DNA of 64,000 nucleotides from Rhodohalobacter sulfatireducens (GCF_022012475.1 NZ_JAKLWS010000008.1:62001-126000); one strand, 5' to 3'. Positions 9,113 to 17,762 are shown, counted from the stretch's first letter. Notes: generated by a model not told the origin, from the sequence alone. A program made the numbers and translations.

Positions 9113-10213
9113 ATGGAAATTTCAGAAGATCATATCCGAAAAATCATCCACGTGGATATGGATGCGTTTTATGCCTCCGTGGAACAGAGAGATTTCCCGC
9201 AATACAGGAATAAGCCGGTAATTGTAGGCGGTTCACCCCAAGGCAGAGGAGTTGTGGCTGCGGCCAGTTACGAAGTTCGAAAGTATGGCGTCCATTCTGC
9301 GATGCCGGCTGCCAGAGCGGTGAAACTTTGTCCACACGCCATTTTTGTAAAACCACGATTCGATGTGTACAAGGAGGTCTCTGAAAAGATCCGGGAAATC
9401 TTTTTTGAGTATACTGATCTCGTTGAACCGCTCTCGCTGGATGAAGCCTACCTGGACGTGACGGAAAATCACAAGAAGATTCCATCAGCTACACTGATTG
9501 CAGACCGCATCAAAAAGCAGATTAAGCAACAAACCGGTTTGACCGCCTCTGCCGGTGTTGCCTTTAATAAATTTCTCGCAAAAATAGCATCCGACCTGGA
9601 TAAGCCGGATGGACTCAGCGTTATCACTCCGGATAAGGCTGAAGAATTCATCGAACAGCTTGAGATCGGGAAGTTCTTTGGGGTTGGCAAAGCTACTCAA
9701 CGGAAGATGGAATCGCTGGGTATTCGAACCGGGGCTGATTTAAAAGAGTGGGATGAAGTAGACTTGGTGAAACAGTTTGGGAAATCCGGTCATCATTACT
9801 ATAGAATTGTTCGGGGAATTGACAAACGGCGTGTCAAAACAGATCGAACACGCAAATCGATTGGCAAGGAGCGTACATTTTCTGAAGATGTTTCCGACCT
9901 CGAATGGATTCGTGAGTTCCTGACCGAGCTTTCCGAAAAGATATCTCAATCGATGGAGAAAATTGGGGCTGCGGGTAAAACCATCACCCTAAAAGTTCGT
10001 TATGAAGATTTTGAGACAGTTACACGGAGCTACACACTTCATCATTACACAGATGATGCAAATGAGCTGGCTGAAGTCGCAATTCGACTATTGGAAGAGA
10101 CCGAAGCCGGTGCGCGGGAGGTTCGCTTGTTGGGGATCTCCGTTTCCAGTTTGAACTTGAGAAAAAGCGGAGTTATTGGGAAACAGCTTGAGATTCCGTT
10201 TGAGGGGTTTTGA
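9113..10213 (+). CDS. dinB: DNA polymerase IV (Y-family translesion polymerase)
   Basis: Error-prone lesion-bypass polymerase. 366 residues, full length. Catalytic acids: D15 in IIHVDMDAFYASVEQ, and D110/E111 in SLDEAYLDVTEN. Steric-gate region AFYASVEQ has Tyr-Ala after Phe19. Thumb helix-hairpin-helix motif about residues 185-215 (FFGVGKATQRKMESLGI), then little-finger domain RKSIGKERTFSEDV. The end, GKQLEIPFEGF, is close to a beta-clamp-binding peptide (QLEIPF; consensus QLxLF). Single gene on plus. No LexA-type box was recognised in the 93-base gap in front. Confidence 0.96.
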   Translation: MEISEDHIRKIIHVDMDAFYASVEQRDFPQYRNKPVIVGGSPQGRGVVAAASYEVRKYGVHSAMPAARAVKLCPHAIFVKPRFDVYKEVSEKIREIFFEYTDLVEPLSLDEAYLDVTENHKKIPSATLIADRIKKQIKQQTGLTASAGVAFNKFLAKIASDLDKPDGLSVITPDKAEEFIEQLEIGKFFGVGKATQRKMESLGIRTGADLKEWDEVDLVKQFGKSGHHYYRIVRGIDKRRVKTDRTRKSIGKERTFSEDVSDLEWIREFLTELSEKISQSMEKIGAAGKTITLKVRYEDFETVTRSYTLHHYTDDANELAEVAIRLLEETEAGAREVRLLGISVSSLNLRKSGVIGKQLEIPFEGF

Positions 10214-10221
10214 ACTGTACG

Positions 10222-10246
10222 ACGGTCAGCCTGGCCGTTATTTTTA
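10222..10246 (+). terminator. Terminator after dinB
   Basis: Six-base stem ACGGTC (10222-10227) with GGCCGT (10233-10238), one G-T pair, five-base loop, followed by TATTTTTA. It starts nine bases after the dinB stop. A moderate rho-independent terminator. Confidence 0.55.
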
Positions 10247-10270
10247 AACCTGGAAAAGGGTTCTTTATTA

Positions 10271-10287
10271 TCGGGCAAGCTGCCCGA
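10271..10287. repeat. Short perfect hairpin between convergent genes
   Basis: TCGGGCA (10271-10277), loop AGC, TGCCCGA (10281-10287). It lies between dinB and the Mur ligase stop, without a T-tract. It resembles the small REP-like palindromes seen in other gaps of this window. Confidence 0.45.
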
Positions 10288-10296
10288 TGTACATTG

Positions 10297-11976
10297 CTAC
10301 GAATTATACGTATCCGGCAAATCATTCTCGTACAGAACAACGTCCCCTTTCTGTCCTTCACTATTCAGCAAATCGTTGGCTTCAAAGAGCGATTTGACGA
10401 TCCTCACCTCTTTGTCACTTCCTTTTTCAGTTGATTGAATTCCTCTCAAAATTGGTTTGGTCCGCTCCTCTCCTACAAGGATCGCCACATCTACCTCGGA
10501 TTCTCCAATCTTTTTCCCAAACTCCTCGTTTTTGTCTGCTTCTTTTTCACCCAGTTCGATCATTCCCGGTGTTATGATAAATTTTCTGCCCTGCTGAAAT
10601 GAGCTTAGCACGTCAACCGCATTAGCTGCACCCACGGGGTTTGAATTAAACGCATCATCAATGACTACAAAACCGTCCCGATATTTCAATTCTAAACGAT
10701 GTTCAACCGGCTCCAACCTTGATGCTGCAAGAGCGATGGTTTTCAAACGGATATCAAACTCTCTGGCTACAGCTGCCCCTAACAACATATTTTGGATGTT
10801 ATGGTGGCCCAATAGCCTTGTCGTCACTTTCTCGTTCCCGACCAACTCTCCATCTTCGTTGTACCATTCCATCAAGAAAGAGGTGCCTTCGGGTCCGGTT
10901 TGAATATTTGATGCTCGAATTGCCCCATCTTTCCCAACAAAAACAGTTTTCACGTCTTCGCGAAGTTCCGACATTTTTCTGACGAGCGGATCATCTCCAT
11001 TTAAAACGAGTGTTCCCTCTTTTTTCAACTCCCTGGCTAATGTTGCTTTCTCATAAGCGATGACATCCTGAGAGCCAAATGTTTCGAGATGAGCAATACC
11101 TACATTTGTAATCACTGAAACATCGGGTTGGGCAAGATCACACAACTCTTTGATGTTACCTTCGTAGCGAGCACCCATTTCCAGGATGAGCACTTTATGA
11201 GATGCCTCAAGCTGATTGTTTATCACTTTACAAATTCCCATCGGAGTGTTATAACTTCCGGGTGTAGTACATACGCTCATCCGCTCTTTCAGGAATGCAT
11301 CAATTACAAATTTGGTGCTGGTTTTCCCGTAACTTCCGGTAATCGCAATCACTTTCAGATGCGGAAGTGATGCAATCTTTCTCTTAGCCTGCTTTTTGAA
11401 TCCGTATTGAATATAGATTTCAACCGGTTTAAGAACCCATCCAAATATCCATACAAAAGCGGGAATGAGCATATCTACTAAAACCATTCCAAAACTCATA
11501 AAATATGGCTCAAGCTCTACGAACGGTTCAGCAAAATCGCGTAATCGTAATACCTGGTATCCTAAATCAAGTAAAACATACCACAGAAAGAATAGAAAAA
11601 TTGCGATAGGTATCGACAGTCTAAACATTCTTGCTGTAAAGACAAGCGGCTTCTTCTCCTTTTCTTCCCGATATCTTGATGTACTTGTGAACCAAAACAG
11701 CGCAAATGTGCCCATGATAATTGCGCCTGACGTGAGCGTAACCCGGTCGGCCAAAAGGTACACCATCACCAAAATGACAATATTGAACAGCAGATGCTCT
11801 ATCGTAACTCCTTTCGAAAATAGATGTGTAGAAAACCACTGCCTAAATTCGTGGGTTTTATAACCAACTTGCTGGAACATCTGCAGGTGGTATCTAAGAC
11901 GATAGATTGAGTGACGGATAAAAACAGCGATTAACAAAAAAACAAACCCGTTTACGAGTAGCGTATAAAATTCCAA
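10297..11976 (-). CDS. Mur ligase family protein with N-terminal membrane domain (MurF-like)
   Basis: 559 residues. The C-terminal two-thirds form an ATP-dependent amide-bond ligase of the Mur family: ATP loop AITGSYGKTSTKFVIDAF (about residues 213-230), TPGSYNTPMG, EMGARYEGNIKELCDL, NVGIAHLETFGS, DDAFNSNPVGAANAV and PGMIELGEKE, most like MurF. The MurF UDP-substrate-binding N-domain is replaced by about 200 residues with four or five transmembrane helices and an amphipathic segment (YHLQMFQQVGYKTHEFRQWF). Similar membrane-anchored Mur ligases occur in other phyla; their substrate is often unproven. It may act on a lipid-linked peptidoglycan precursor or another envelope polymer. TTG start at 11976; no ATG noticed just upstream. 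It is divergent from a sugar nucleotidyltransferase. Confidence 0.75.
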   Translation of the reverse strand: MEFYTLLVNGFVFLLIAVFIRHSIYRLRYHLQMFQQVGYKTHEFRQWFSTHLFSKGVTIEHLLFNIVILVMVYLLADRVTLTSGAIIMGTFALFWFTSTSRYREEKEKKPLVFTARMFRLSIPIAIFLFFLWYVLLDLGYQVLRLRDFAEPFVELEPYFMSFGMVLVDMLIPAFVWIFGWVLKPVEIYIQYGFKKQAKRKIASLPHLKVIAITGSYGKTSTKFVIDAFLKERMSVCTTPGSYNTPMGICKVINNQLEASHKVLILEMGARYEGNIKELCDLAQPDVSVITNVGIAHLETFGSQDVIAYEKATLARELKKEGTLVLNGDDPLVRKMSELREDVKTVFVGKDGAIRASNIQTGPEGTSFLMEWYNEDGELVGNEKVTTRLLGHHNIQNMLLGAAVAREFDIRLKTIALAASRLEPVEHRLELKYRDGFVVIDDAFNSNPVGAANAVDVLSSFQQGRKFIITPGMIELGEKEADKNEEFGKKIGESEVDVAILVGEERTKPILRGIQSTEKGSDKEVRIVKSLFEANDLLNSEGQKGDVVLYENDLPDTYNS

Positions 11977-12063
11977 ATTCTGTAAATCGAAGATTAATAG
12001 ATTATTAGCAGGTCGAATTAGATTCCTTAATCCTTTATATTAGCCATGCTTGGGTACTAACTT

Positions 12064-12114
12064 GCACCCCGAAGTGTCGGGATGCTAAGATGGTTCAAGT
12101 TACTTACTTGAACC
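12064..12114. repeat. Two adjacent palindromes in the Mur ligase/nucleotidyltransferase gap
   Basis: First hairpin: GCACCCCGA (12064-12072), loop AGTG, TCGGGATGC (12077-12085), one mismatch. Second: GGTTCAAGT (12092-12100), loop TACTT, ACTTGAACC (12106-12114), perfect, followed by four T. Both stand in the 291-base divergent gap 11977-12267, where terminators are not expected, so these look like REP-type elements or a leader structure. Confidence 0.45.
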
Positions 12115-12168
12115 TTTTAAGGTGTTAATTGAACAACCTTACAATTAAATGAATGTATAAGATATAAA

Positions 12169-12243
12169 AAACATCTGCGAGAAGATGTTTCATAACTGAA
12201 CGAAAAATCAGCCGGAAAGTTTTCACTTAAATTTGGCTTTCCG
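12169..12243 (+). promoter_or_regulatory. Possible structured 5' leader of the nucleotidyltransferase gene
   Basis: Two further inverted repeats just upstream of the ATG at 12268: AAACATCT (12169-12176) with AGATGTTT (12183-12190), and CGGAAAG (12213-12219) with CTTTCCG (12237-12243). They could fold in the mRNA leader. No known riboswitch class is recognised. Confidence 0.25.
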
Positions 12244-12267
12244 CAAATCAAAAAAACTATTTGACGC

Positions 12268-13266
12268 ATGAAATTGATTATCCCTATGGCCGGCAGAGGA
12301 ACACGGGTTCGGCCTCATTCTCACACAACCCCCAAACCATTATTACCCGTTGCCGGGACTATGATTGTCGAACGGATCGTGGAAACTTTTGGCCGCACAC
12401 TCGACCGAACTATTGATGAGATAGTTTATATACTCGGGCCCGATTTTGGCCAGGAGATCAAAGATACACTAAAAAAAATGAGTGATCGACAAAATGCCAA
12501 AGCTACATTCCGTGTACAGCACGAGGCTCTCGGAACTGCACACGCCGTTTACTCGGCAAAGGAAGATCTCGACGGTGAAGTCATCATCGTTTTTGCGGAT
12601 ACTCTTTTTGACTCATATGACAAAGTATCTGTTGAGGATGCGGACAGCGTAATCTGGCTGAAAGAAGTTGAAGATCCGTCAAGGTTTGGTGTAGCTGTTC
12701 ATGAGGGAAACAAAATCACCGACTTCGTTGAAAAACCCAGCGAACCAATCTCAAACCTTGCCATTATCGGCGTTTATTATTTCAAAGAAGGAAATGACCT
12801 TCAAAAAGAGATTGAGTACCTGTTGGAAAACAGAGTGACCGGCCATGGCGATGAATATCAGCTGACTGACGCGCTGGATCGCCTGTTGAAAGACGGCAAA
12901 GTATTCAAAAAAGCTACAGTTGATGAGTGGCTTGATTGTGGTACTCTGCCCGCATGGCTCGAAACCACCGGCGAGATCTTAAAGAAAGAGAAGCATGATT
13001 ACGATTCTTACGAGGATACCATCATCCATCCGCCTGTATTTATTGGAGACGATGTAGATATCAACGGTAGTGAAATTGGTCCGAACGTGAGTATCGAAGC
13101 CGGTTCAACCATTCACAACAGCACCATTAAAAATTCGATTATCCAGGAGCAGGCCACCATCGAAAACTCCGATCTTGAGAAATCAACCATCGGTAAGCAC
13201 GCTCAAACCAAGCGAGCGAAGGGCACGTTTCACATTGGGGATCACTCCATTATTAAGCAGCGGTAG
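12268..13266 (+). CDS. Sugar nucleotidyltransferase with left-handed beta-helix tail
   Basis: 332 residues. The N-terminal domain (1-235) is a nucleotidyltransferase: IPMAGRGTRVRPHSHTTPKP holds the GxGxRxxP..TPKP signature with the phosphate-binding Arg and catalytic Lys. FADTLF gives the metal-binding Asp, followed by DFVEKP and DEWLDCGT. The tail (about 250-332) has hexapeptide-like repeats (PVFIGDDVDINGSEIG, SIEAGSTIHNSTIKNS), giving a short left-handed helix. Such enzymes activate a sugar 1-phosphate with dTTP or UTP. The exact sugar and nucleotide cannot be fixed, glucose-1-phosphate thymidylyltransferase-like being closest. Its divergent neighbour is a Mur-type ligase, which makes an envelope role plausible but unproven. 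Confidence 0.82.
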   Translation: MKLIIPMAGRGTRVRPHSHTTPKPLLPVAGTMIVERIVETFGRTLDRTIDEIVYILGPDFGQEIKDTLKKMSDRQNAKATFRVQHEALGTAHAVYSAKEDLDGEVIIVFADTLFDSYDKVSVEDADSVIWLKEVEDPSRFGVAVHEGNKITDFVEKPSEPISNLAIIGVYYFKEGNDLQKEIEYLLENRVTGHGDEYQLTDALDRLLKDGKVFKKATVDEWLDCGTLPAWLETTGEILKKEKHDYDSYEDTIIHPPVFIGDDVDINGSEIGPNVSIEAGSTIHNSTIKNSIIQEQATIENSDLEKSTIGKHAQTKRAKGTFHIGDHSIIKQR

Positions 13267-13316
13267 ATGATTAATAAGTTCTTTGGCTGTTAGGTCCATC
13301 TTGACTGTCCCGATCT

Positions 13317-13332
13317 TTCGGTAGCTACCGAA
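13317..13332. repeat. 16-bp perfect palindrome
   Basis: TTCGGTAGCTACCGAA, between the nucleotidyltransferase gene and the toxin-antitoxin pair. The half-site CTACCGAA recurs, in opposite arrangement, in the palindrome at 20448-20472. Confidence 0.5.
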
Positions 13333-13477
13333 TTGTATTTGAGTCGCAATACTCAGGACGATACTCTAAGGTTATTCGGCAAGCGAAAAAGGGAATCGCC
13401 AGCCACAACTATTAGACGATTCGTTGTAAATAGCCCAGCATTTCATTAAAATATTATGTGGTTATTGTCAGCCGCAT

Positions 13478-13507
13478 TTTATCAAATTTTTATCATCAAC
13501 TTTATCA
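13478..13507 (+). promoter_or_regulatory. Three phased TTTATCA repeats before the antitoxin gene (candidate operator)
   Basis: TTTATCA occurs at 13478-13484, 13489-13495 and 13501-13507, that is at 11- and 12-base steps, ending three bases before the antitoxin ATG. Helically phased direct repeats there fit an operator for autoregulation, which is usual for toxin-antitoxin operons. No binding protein is shown by the sequence. Confidence 0.35.
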
Positions 13508-13510
13508 CTT

Positions 13511-13747
13511 ATGGATAACCCGTTAAAACATCGATTAATCGATAAAATTTTATCGACAAAAAATGAAGAAGTGTTGTCGGCAATCGATCAGCTTTTGGAT
13601 TCAGTAGAAAAACAATCTGAGAATGTATCATTAACAAAGGAGCAAAAAATGATGCTCGAGATGAGTGAAATAGATTTACAAAAGGATGAAACAATTTCTC
13701 AGGATGAGTTGGACAAAGAAGATCTTTCATGGCTGAACGCTCAGTAA
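13511..13747 (+). CDS. Putative antitoxin of a RelE/ParE-type module
   Basis: 78 residues, acidic, mostly helical: KHRLIDKILSTKNEEVLSAI, a middle LTKEQKMMLEMSE segment, and a C-terminal ISQDELDKEDLSWL that probably wraps the toxin. Small acidic proteins of this pattern commonly precede RelE/ParE toxins in Bacteroidota-like genomes. The frame overlaps the toxin start by 19 bases, showing translational coupling. No obvious helix-turn-helix or ribbon-helix-helix motif is visible, so DNA binding is uncertain. Confidence 0.75.
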   Translation: MDNPLKHRLIDKILSTKNEEVLSAIDQLLDSVEKQSENVSLTKEQKMMLEMSEIDLQKDETISQDELDKEDLSWLNAQ

Positions 13748-14037
13748 CATGGACTAAGACTGCCGCCAAACAACGTCGTTCTATACTTGCCTATTGGGTT
13801 GATAAGACAAACTCTGCTGATTATTCCATTAAACTTATAAGGCTGACAAGAGAACGTATTCAATACTTGGTTGAACATCCCTATTCTGGTCGAAAAGCTG
13901 ATTTTCCACGAACCAGAGTCGCATCATTAGGACATTACAGTATATTTTACAAAGTACTCGATGATAAGATTATCATAACGGCATTTTGGGATAACAGGCA
14001 AGATCCGAAGAAACTTTATAAGCTACTTACATCATAG
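13729..14037 (+). CDS. RelE/ParE superfamily toxin
   Basis: 102 residues, basic. Typical fold order: a first strand (RSVTWTKTAAKQ), two helices (RRSILAYWVDKT, KLIRLTRERIQYLVEHP), then PYSGRKADFPRTRVASLGHYSIFYKVLDDKIIITAFWDNRQDPKKL. The PxxGR and the YSIFYKV..IITAFWDNRQDP core are the plasmid-stabilisation toxin signature. Such toxins cleave ribosome-bound mRNA (RelE) or poison DNA gyrase (ParE); this one looks more ParE/RelE-mixed and the target is not predictable. It overlaps the antitoxin by 19 bases. Module class II. Confidence 0.85.
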   Translation: MAERSVTWTKTAAKQRRSILAYWVDKTNSADYSIKLIRLTRERIQYLVEHPYSGRKADFPRTRVASLGHYSIFYKVLDDKIIITAFWDNRQDPKKLYKLLTS

Positions 14038-14104
14038 AAATAGAATATACTGTTAACATCATTACTTGTGAATTGCTTATTTGATGTATTGATGGCTTCC
14101 TCGC

Positions 14105-15040
14105 TCAAATAAAATCATCCAGATCCCGATTCTTGTTGGCTCCTTTAAGCACATCGTGAATGTCCTCGTGGGGTTCTTCGGGTTCGAGATGGAGGGTAAC
14201 AACCGCATCACTGTGAATGGCATCGATTAACCTTCGTTCCAGAATCGTAGCATCATGATGGGCTTTTTTAAGACTTACATCCGGCTTGAATTCAACATGC
14301 AATTCAACCCAGGTTGTTTGACCGGAGGTGCGATGCCTAAGATGATGCCAACTGCTTATGGTGCCGGGCAACTCATCTTCCAAAATTGCTAACAATGCAT
14401 CATGAACCTCCGGATCACGCGTATCCATAATTCCTTTTACGGAATATTTGATGAGCTTAAAACCTTCATAAAAGATGAATAGTGCAATGGAAATACTCAC
14501 AATCGTATCAAGGTAGATCCATCCAATCCACTGAATCAGCAGAAGTGTGATGATGACGCCCGCACTGGTCCATACATCGGTTAAAACATGCTTTCCATTG
14601 CTTTTTACGATAACATTATTTTCCTCTTCACCAACTTTTCGGAGGTAAAGACCCAATACCAGGTTGATTGTTGCAGCTAAGCCAACCAGGTACATCCCCA
14701 TACCCAAATTCTGGAGTTCAAAGCCAAATATAAGGTTTTGTATAGCCAGGTAGAGTATCGAGAAAGCTGCGAGAATGATTACAGCACCTTCAACCCCAAC
14801 CGATAAAAATTCGATCTTTTCATGACCATAGAGATGATCTTCATCGGCCGGTTTCATGCTCAGAAAAAACCCGTATAACACAAAACCAACGGCAAATACA
14901 TGTACCACAGACTCTGCCGCATCAGACATGGCCGTCGTGGAATCTGTTAAATAATAAGCAACCAACTTTGCACAGAGTGACAAAAATGAGATCAGAAAAC
15001 TGATCGTCAGAGCCTTCCGGGCACGATTTTGATTATACAT
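14105..15040 (-). CDS. Cation diffusion facilitator (CDF) metal transporter
   Basis: Exports divalent metals (Zn2+, Fe2+, Mn2+ or similar) in exchange for protons. 311 residues: six membrane helices (about 10-200) and a cytoplasmic domain (about 205-311) that dimerises. Ligand positions of the transport site appear as E43 and H47 (ESVVH in helix 2) and H151/D155 (GKHVLTDVWTSAG in helix 5). E and H at the first pair differ from the D/D set of FieF, so specificity is open. HLYGHEKIEFLS is the usual helix 2-3 loop. His-rich cytoplasmic end: WHHLRHRTSGQTTWVELHVEF. Stands alone; convergent with the toxin gene. Confidence 0.9.
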   Translation of the reverse strand: MYNQNRARKALTISFLISFLSLCAKLVAYYLTDSTTAMSDAAESVVHVFAVGFVLYGFFLSMKPADEDHLYGHEKIEFLSVGVEGAVIILAAFSILYLAIQNLIFGFELQNLGMGMYLVGLAATINLVLGLYLRKVGEEENNVIVKSNGKHVLTDVWTSAGVIITLLLIQWIGWIYLDTIVSISIALFIFYEGFKLIKYSVKGIMDTRDPEVHDALLAILEDELPGTISSWHHLRHRTSGQTTWVELHVEFKPDVSLKKAHHDATILERRLIDAIHSDAVVTLHLEPEEPHEDIHDVLKGANKNRDLDDFI

Positions 15041-15190
15041 CGCTCTTTGATTCTATATTGAAGATGGTAATCGTTAATTAAAATTAAAGATTTGAACTTT
15101 AAAGTTTGACTGAAACTTTAAACCCTAATTAGTTCTGAATGCTTCGTTGAATGTTTTTATTTTTACAAGCTAACAAAAAATTGAATTGCT

Positions 15191-16609
15191 TTGATCGATA
15201 TTCCAGAGAAACATAAAACAATTTTTAAAACTATAGGTGAAGCTGCGGACTCTTTAGATCAACGAGTGTTTGTAGTTGGGGGGTATGTGCGTGATTACTA
15301 CCTGCAAAACCGGGATTCAGAAACCAAAGATATCGATTTTGTAACAGTAGGCTCGGGTATCCAGCTTGCCAAAAAAGTAGCCGAAAAGCTGAATACATCC
15401 ACTATTTCGTTATTTAAACAATTTGGAACCGCCCAGGTGAAATATGGGGATATGGATCTTGAATTTGTGGGTGCCCGCAAGGAAAGTTATCGAAGGAATT
15501 CACGTAAACCTATTGTGGAAGACGGCACACTCGAAGATGATCAGCTTCGCCGCGATTTGACAATTAATGCACTATCGTGGTGTTTAAATCCTGATTCTTT
15601 TGGAGTTCTTCATGACCCTTTTGAAGGCATTCAGGATCTTCAAAATGAGATCATTCGCACGCCTATCGACCCTGAAAAAACTTTTGACGATGATCCCCTT
15701 CGGATGATGCGAGCTGTTCGATTCGCCACTCAATTGGATTTCTCAATTGAGGATGAAACGATGAATGCCATCAAAAAAATGGCCCCAAGGTTATCCATCA
15801 TTTCTAAAGAACGAATCATCGATGAGCTGAATAAAATCGTGATGGCCCCCACACCCTCCATAGGGTTTGCACTTTTGATGAAATCCAATTTGTTAAACCA
15901 ATTTTTCCCTGAAATGGTGAATCTGAAGGGGATAGATGAGAAAAAAGGGCAGCGCCATAAAGACAATTTCTGGCATACTCTAAAGGTTCTGGATAATACT
16001 GCCGAAGTCAGCGAAAATCTATGGCTTCGATGGGCGGCAATCATGCACGATATCGCCAAGCCTGTAACAAAGAAATTCATTAAAGGAACAGGGTGGACTT
16101 TTCATGGACACGATGCCGTCGGGGCAAAATGGGTACCGCGAATTTTCAGGCGGCTTGGTCTCCCCCTAGATGAGCGTATGAGATATGTAAAAAAACTGGT
16201 TCGTCTCCACCTGCGCCCAATTGCACTTGTATCTGATGAAGTCAGCGATAGTGCAGTACGACGATTAATCTATGAAGCCGGGGATGAAATTGATGACCTG
16301 ATGACCTTATGTCGTGCAGATATCACCAGTAAAAATGAATGGCGAGTACAAAAATATCTCCAAAATTTTGATCGGGTTGAAAAGAAAATTGAAGAGGTGG
16401 AGGAGAAAGACCGAATCCGAAAATGGAAAAATCCCATCGGTGGTGAAGAAATTATGGAAACCCTGGATGTAGAACCCGGGCCAATTGTGGGTGAAGTAAA
16501 AGAGACCATAAAAAATGCTATCTTAGACGGGGAAATTGCAAACAATCATGATGAAGCCTATCAATATCTACTTCAAATAAAAGATCAGTTTCTCAAAAAG
16601 AAAGATTAA
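15191..16609 (+). CDS. cca: CCA tRNA nucleotidyltransferase with HD domain
   Basis: Adds or repairs the 3' CCA of tRNA. 472 residues. Head/neck: VFVVGGYVRDYYLQNRDS (about 27-44) with the metal-binding acids in KDIDFVTVG, then RRDLTINALSWCLN (template recognition). Body: FDDDPLRMMRAVRFATQLDF. An HD phosphohydrolase domain follows: RWAAIMHDIAKPVTKKF (about 282-298) with GHD and LVRLHLRPIAL. The start is a TTG at 15191, since an in-frame TGA lies at 15182-15184 and the conserved N-terminus begins soon after. The next gene starts 15 bases after the stop, so cca, the SemiSWEET gene and ispE may share a transcript. Confidence 0.92.
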   Translation: MIDIPEKHKTIFKTIGEAADSLDQRVFVVGGYVRDYYLQNRDSETKDIDFVTVGSGIQLAKKVAEKLNTSTISLFKQFGTAQVKYGDMDLEFVGARKESYRRNSRKPIVEDGTLEDDQLRRDLTINALSWCLNPDSFGVLHDPFEGIQDLQNEIIRTPIDPEKTFDDDPLRMMRAVRFATQLDFSIEDETMNAIKKMAPRLSIISKERIIDELNKIVMAPTPSIGFALLMKSNLLNQFFPEMVNLKGIDEKKGQRHKDNFWHTLKVLDNTAEVSENLWLRWAAIMHDIAKPVTKKFIKGTGWTFHGHDAVGAKWVPRIFRRLGLPLDERMRYVKKLVRLHLRPIALVSDEVSDSAVRRLIYEAGDEIDDLMTLCRADITSKNEWRVQKYLQNFDRVEKKIEEVEEKDRIRKWKNPIGGEEIMETLDVEPGPIVGEVKETIKNAILDGEIANNHDEAYQYLLQIKDQFLKKKD

Positions 16610-16624
16610 CTTCTTCAACTATTT

Positions 16625-16882
16625 ATGGATTACCACACAATTATCGGTTTAGCTGCCGGATTTTGTACTACAATTGCCTTCCTTCCTCAAGCTCTTAAAA
16701 CCTGGAAGACAAAATCAGCCAAAGATCTCTCTTTGAGCATGTATTCAGTTTTTTGCACGGGAATCGTATTATGGCTTACCTATGGAATTATGATTCAGGA
16801 TATGCCGATCATTCTTACAAATGTTGTTTCCATGATTCTGGCATCAAGTATTCTGTATTTTAAATTAAGCTTTAAAGAGTAA
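16625..16882 (+). CDS. SemiSWEET sugar transporter
   Basis: 85 residues, three transmembrane helices forming one SWEET repeat, which dimerises to move mono- or disaccharides down their gradient. The family hallmarks are clear: GFCTTIAFLPQALKTWKTKS (PQ motif in helix 1), the SAKDLSLSMYSVFCTGIVLW stretch (S..S...F..G...W), and a third helix LTNVVSMILASSILYFKL. Sandwiched between cca and ispE with 15 and 13 base gaps. Confidence 0.92.
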   Translation: MDYHTIIGLAAGFCTTIAFLPQALKTWKTKSAKDLSLSMYSVFCTGIVLWLTYGIMIQDMPIILTNVVSMILASSILYFKLSFKE

Positions 16883-16895
16883 TCAGATCGGTTTT

Positions 16896-17762
16896 ATGTG
16901 GATTGCCAACTCATACGCAAAAATAAACCTTGGACTTCATGTTTTGGAGCGCCTGCCAACCGGTTATCATAGCATCGAAACCGGATTTTGTTTTATTGAA
17001 TGGAATGATCGGTTTGAAGTAAATGAGAGTAATTCCTACGATTTGACTCTCTCCAACCCATCTATTCCTATTGATGAAAGAAATCTGATCACGCAGGCGT
17101 ATAATGCCTTCGATCGCTATATAGGATTGACTAATCACTACTCATTTAATGTCAAAAAAAATATCCCTGCAGGTGCCGGCCTGGGTGGTGGAAGCAGCAA
17201 TGCTGCATTAACACTTCGCATTTTAAATAAACTGGAAAAAACCGGTCTTTCAAGCGATGAGCTGATTGATCTGAGCCGGGATCTCGGGGCAGATATCCCC
17301 TTCTTTGTAAAAGGGAAACCTGGTCTTGGAACGGGGTTGGGTAATGAAATTGAACCCATGGATATTCAACCTGATGGGTGGATCCTGACTGTCTACCCTG
17401 ATTTCGAATCATCTACAGCAGAAGCGTACCAGCAGTGTGAACCGAACCCAAACCCTGAATTTTCTATCAAACGAATTTTAACAGAGGAGGAATTGGAGGA
17501 GTGGCGATATCTTCTGCAGAATGATTTGGAACCTCCCGTTATCGCCCGTAATCACCTGATAGGCAACATCAAAGATCAACTTTATGATTTTGGTGCGGCT
17601 TATTCAGCCATGAGCGGAAGCGGTTCTTCAGTTTTTGGGATTTTTGAACAGGATTTTGTTGCAATTCAGGCGTATGAGTCGTTTCATAAGCTTGGATTTG
17701 CTACAAATTTAACAAAACCCGGATTCACGCCCGATCACGGAATTTATTTAAAGGAAGTTTGA
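16896..17762 (+). CDS. ispE: 4-diphosphocytidyl-2-C-methyl-D-erythritol kinase
   Basis: GHMP kinase of the MEP isoprenoid pathway; phosphorylates the 2-hydroxyl of CDP-methylerythritol in the cytoplasm. 288 residues, normal length. Seen: AKINLGLHVLERLPTGYHSI near the start (active-site Lys, His), glycine-rich ATP loop PAGAGLGGGSSNAALTLRIL (about 90-109), LGADIPFFVKG, and AMSGSGSSVFGIFE as the third GHMP motif. ATG at 16896 gives MWIANSYAKINL. Last gene of a likely cca-SemiSWEET-ispE transcript. Confidence 0.95.
   Translation: MWIANSYAKINLGLHVLERLPTGYHSIETGFCFIEWNDRFEVNESNSYDLTLSNPSIPIDERNLITQAYNAFDRYIGLTNHYSFNVKKNIPAGAGLGGGSSNAALTLRILNKLEKTGLSSDELIDLSRDLGADIPFFVKGKPGLGTGLGNEIEPMDIQPDGWILTVYPDFESSTAEAYQQCEPNPNPEFSIKRILTEEELEEWRYLLQNDLEPPVIARNHLIGNIKDQLYDFGAAYSAMSGSGSSVFGIFEQDFVAIQAYESFHKLGFATNLTKPGFTPDHGIYLKEV

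Noticed and set aside
12092-12118. Terminator in the 12.1 kb gap
   Set aside because: The stem is followed by four T, but no plus-strand gene ends upstream, so I list it as a palindrome instead.
13509-13769. 86-codon minus-strand frame across the antitoxin gene
   Set aside because: Antisense of a convincing overlapping toxin-antitoxin pair.
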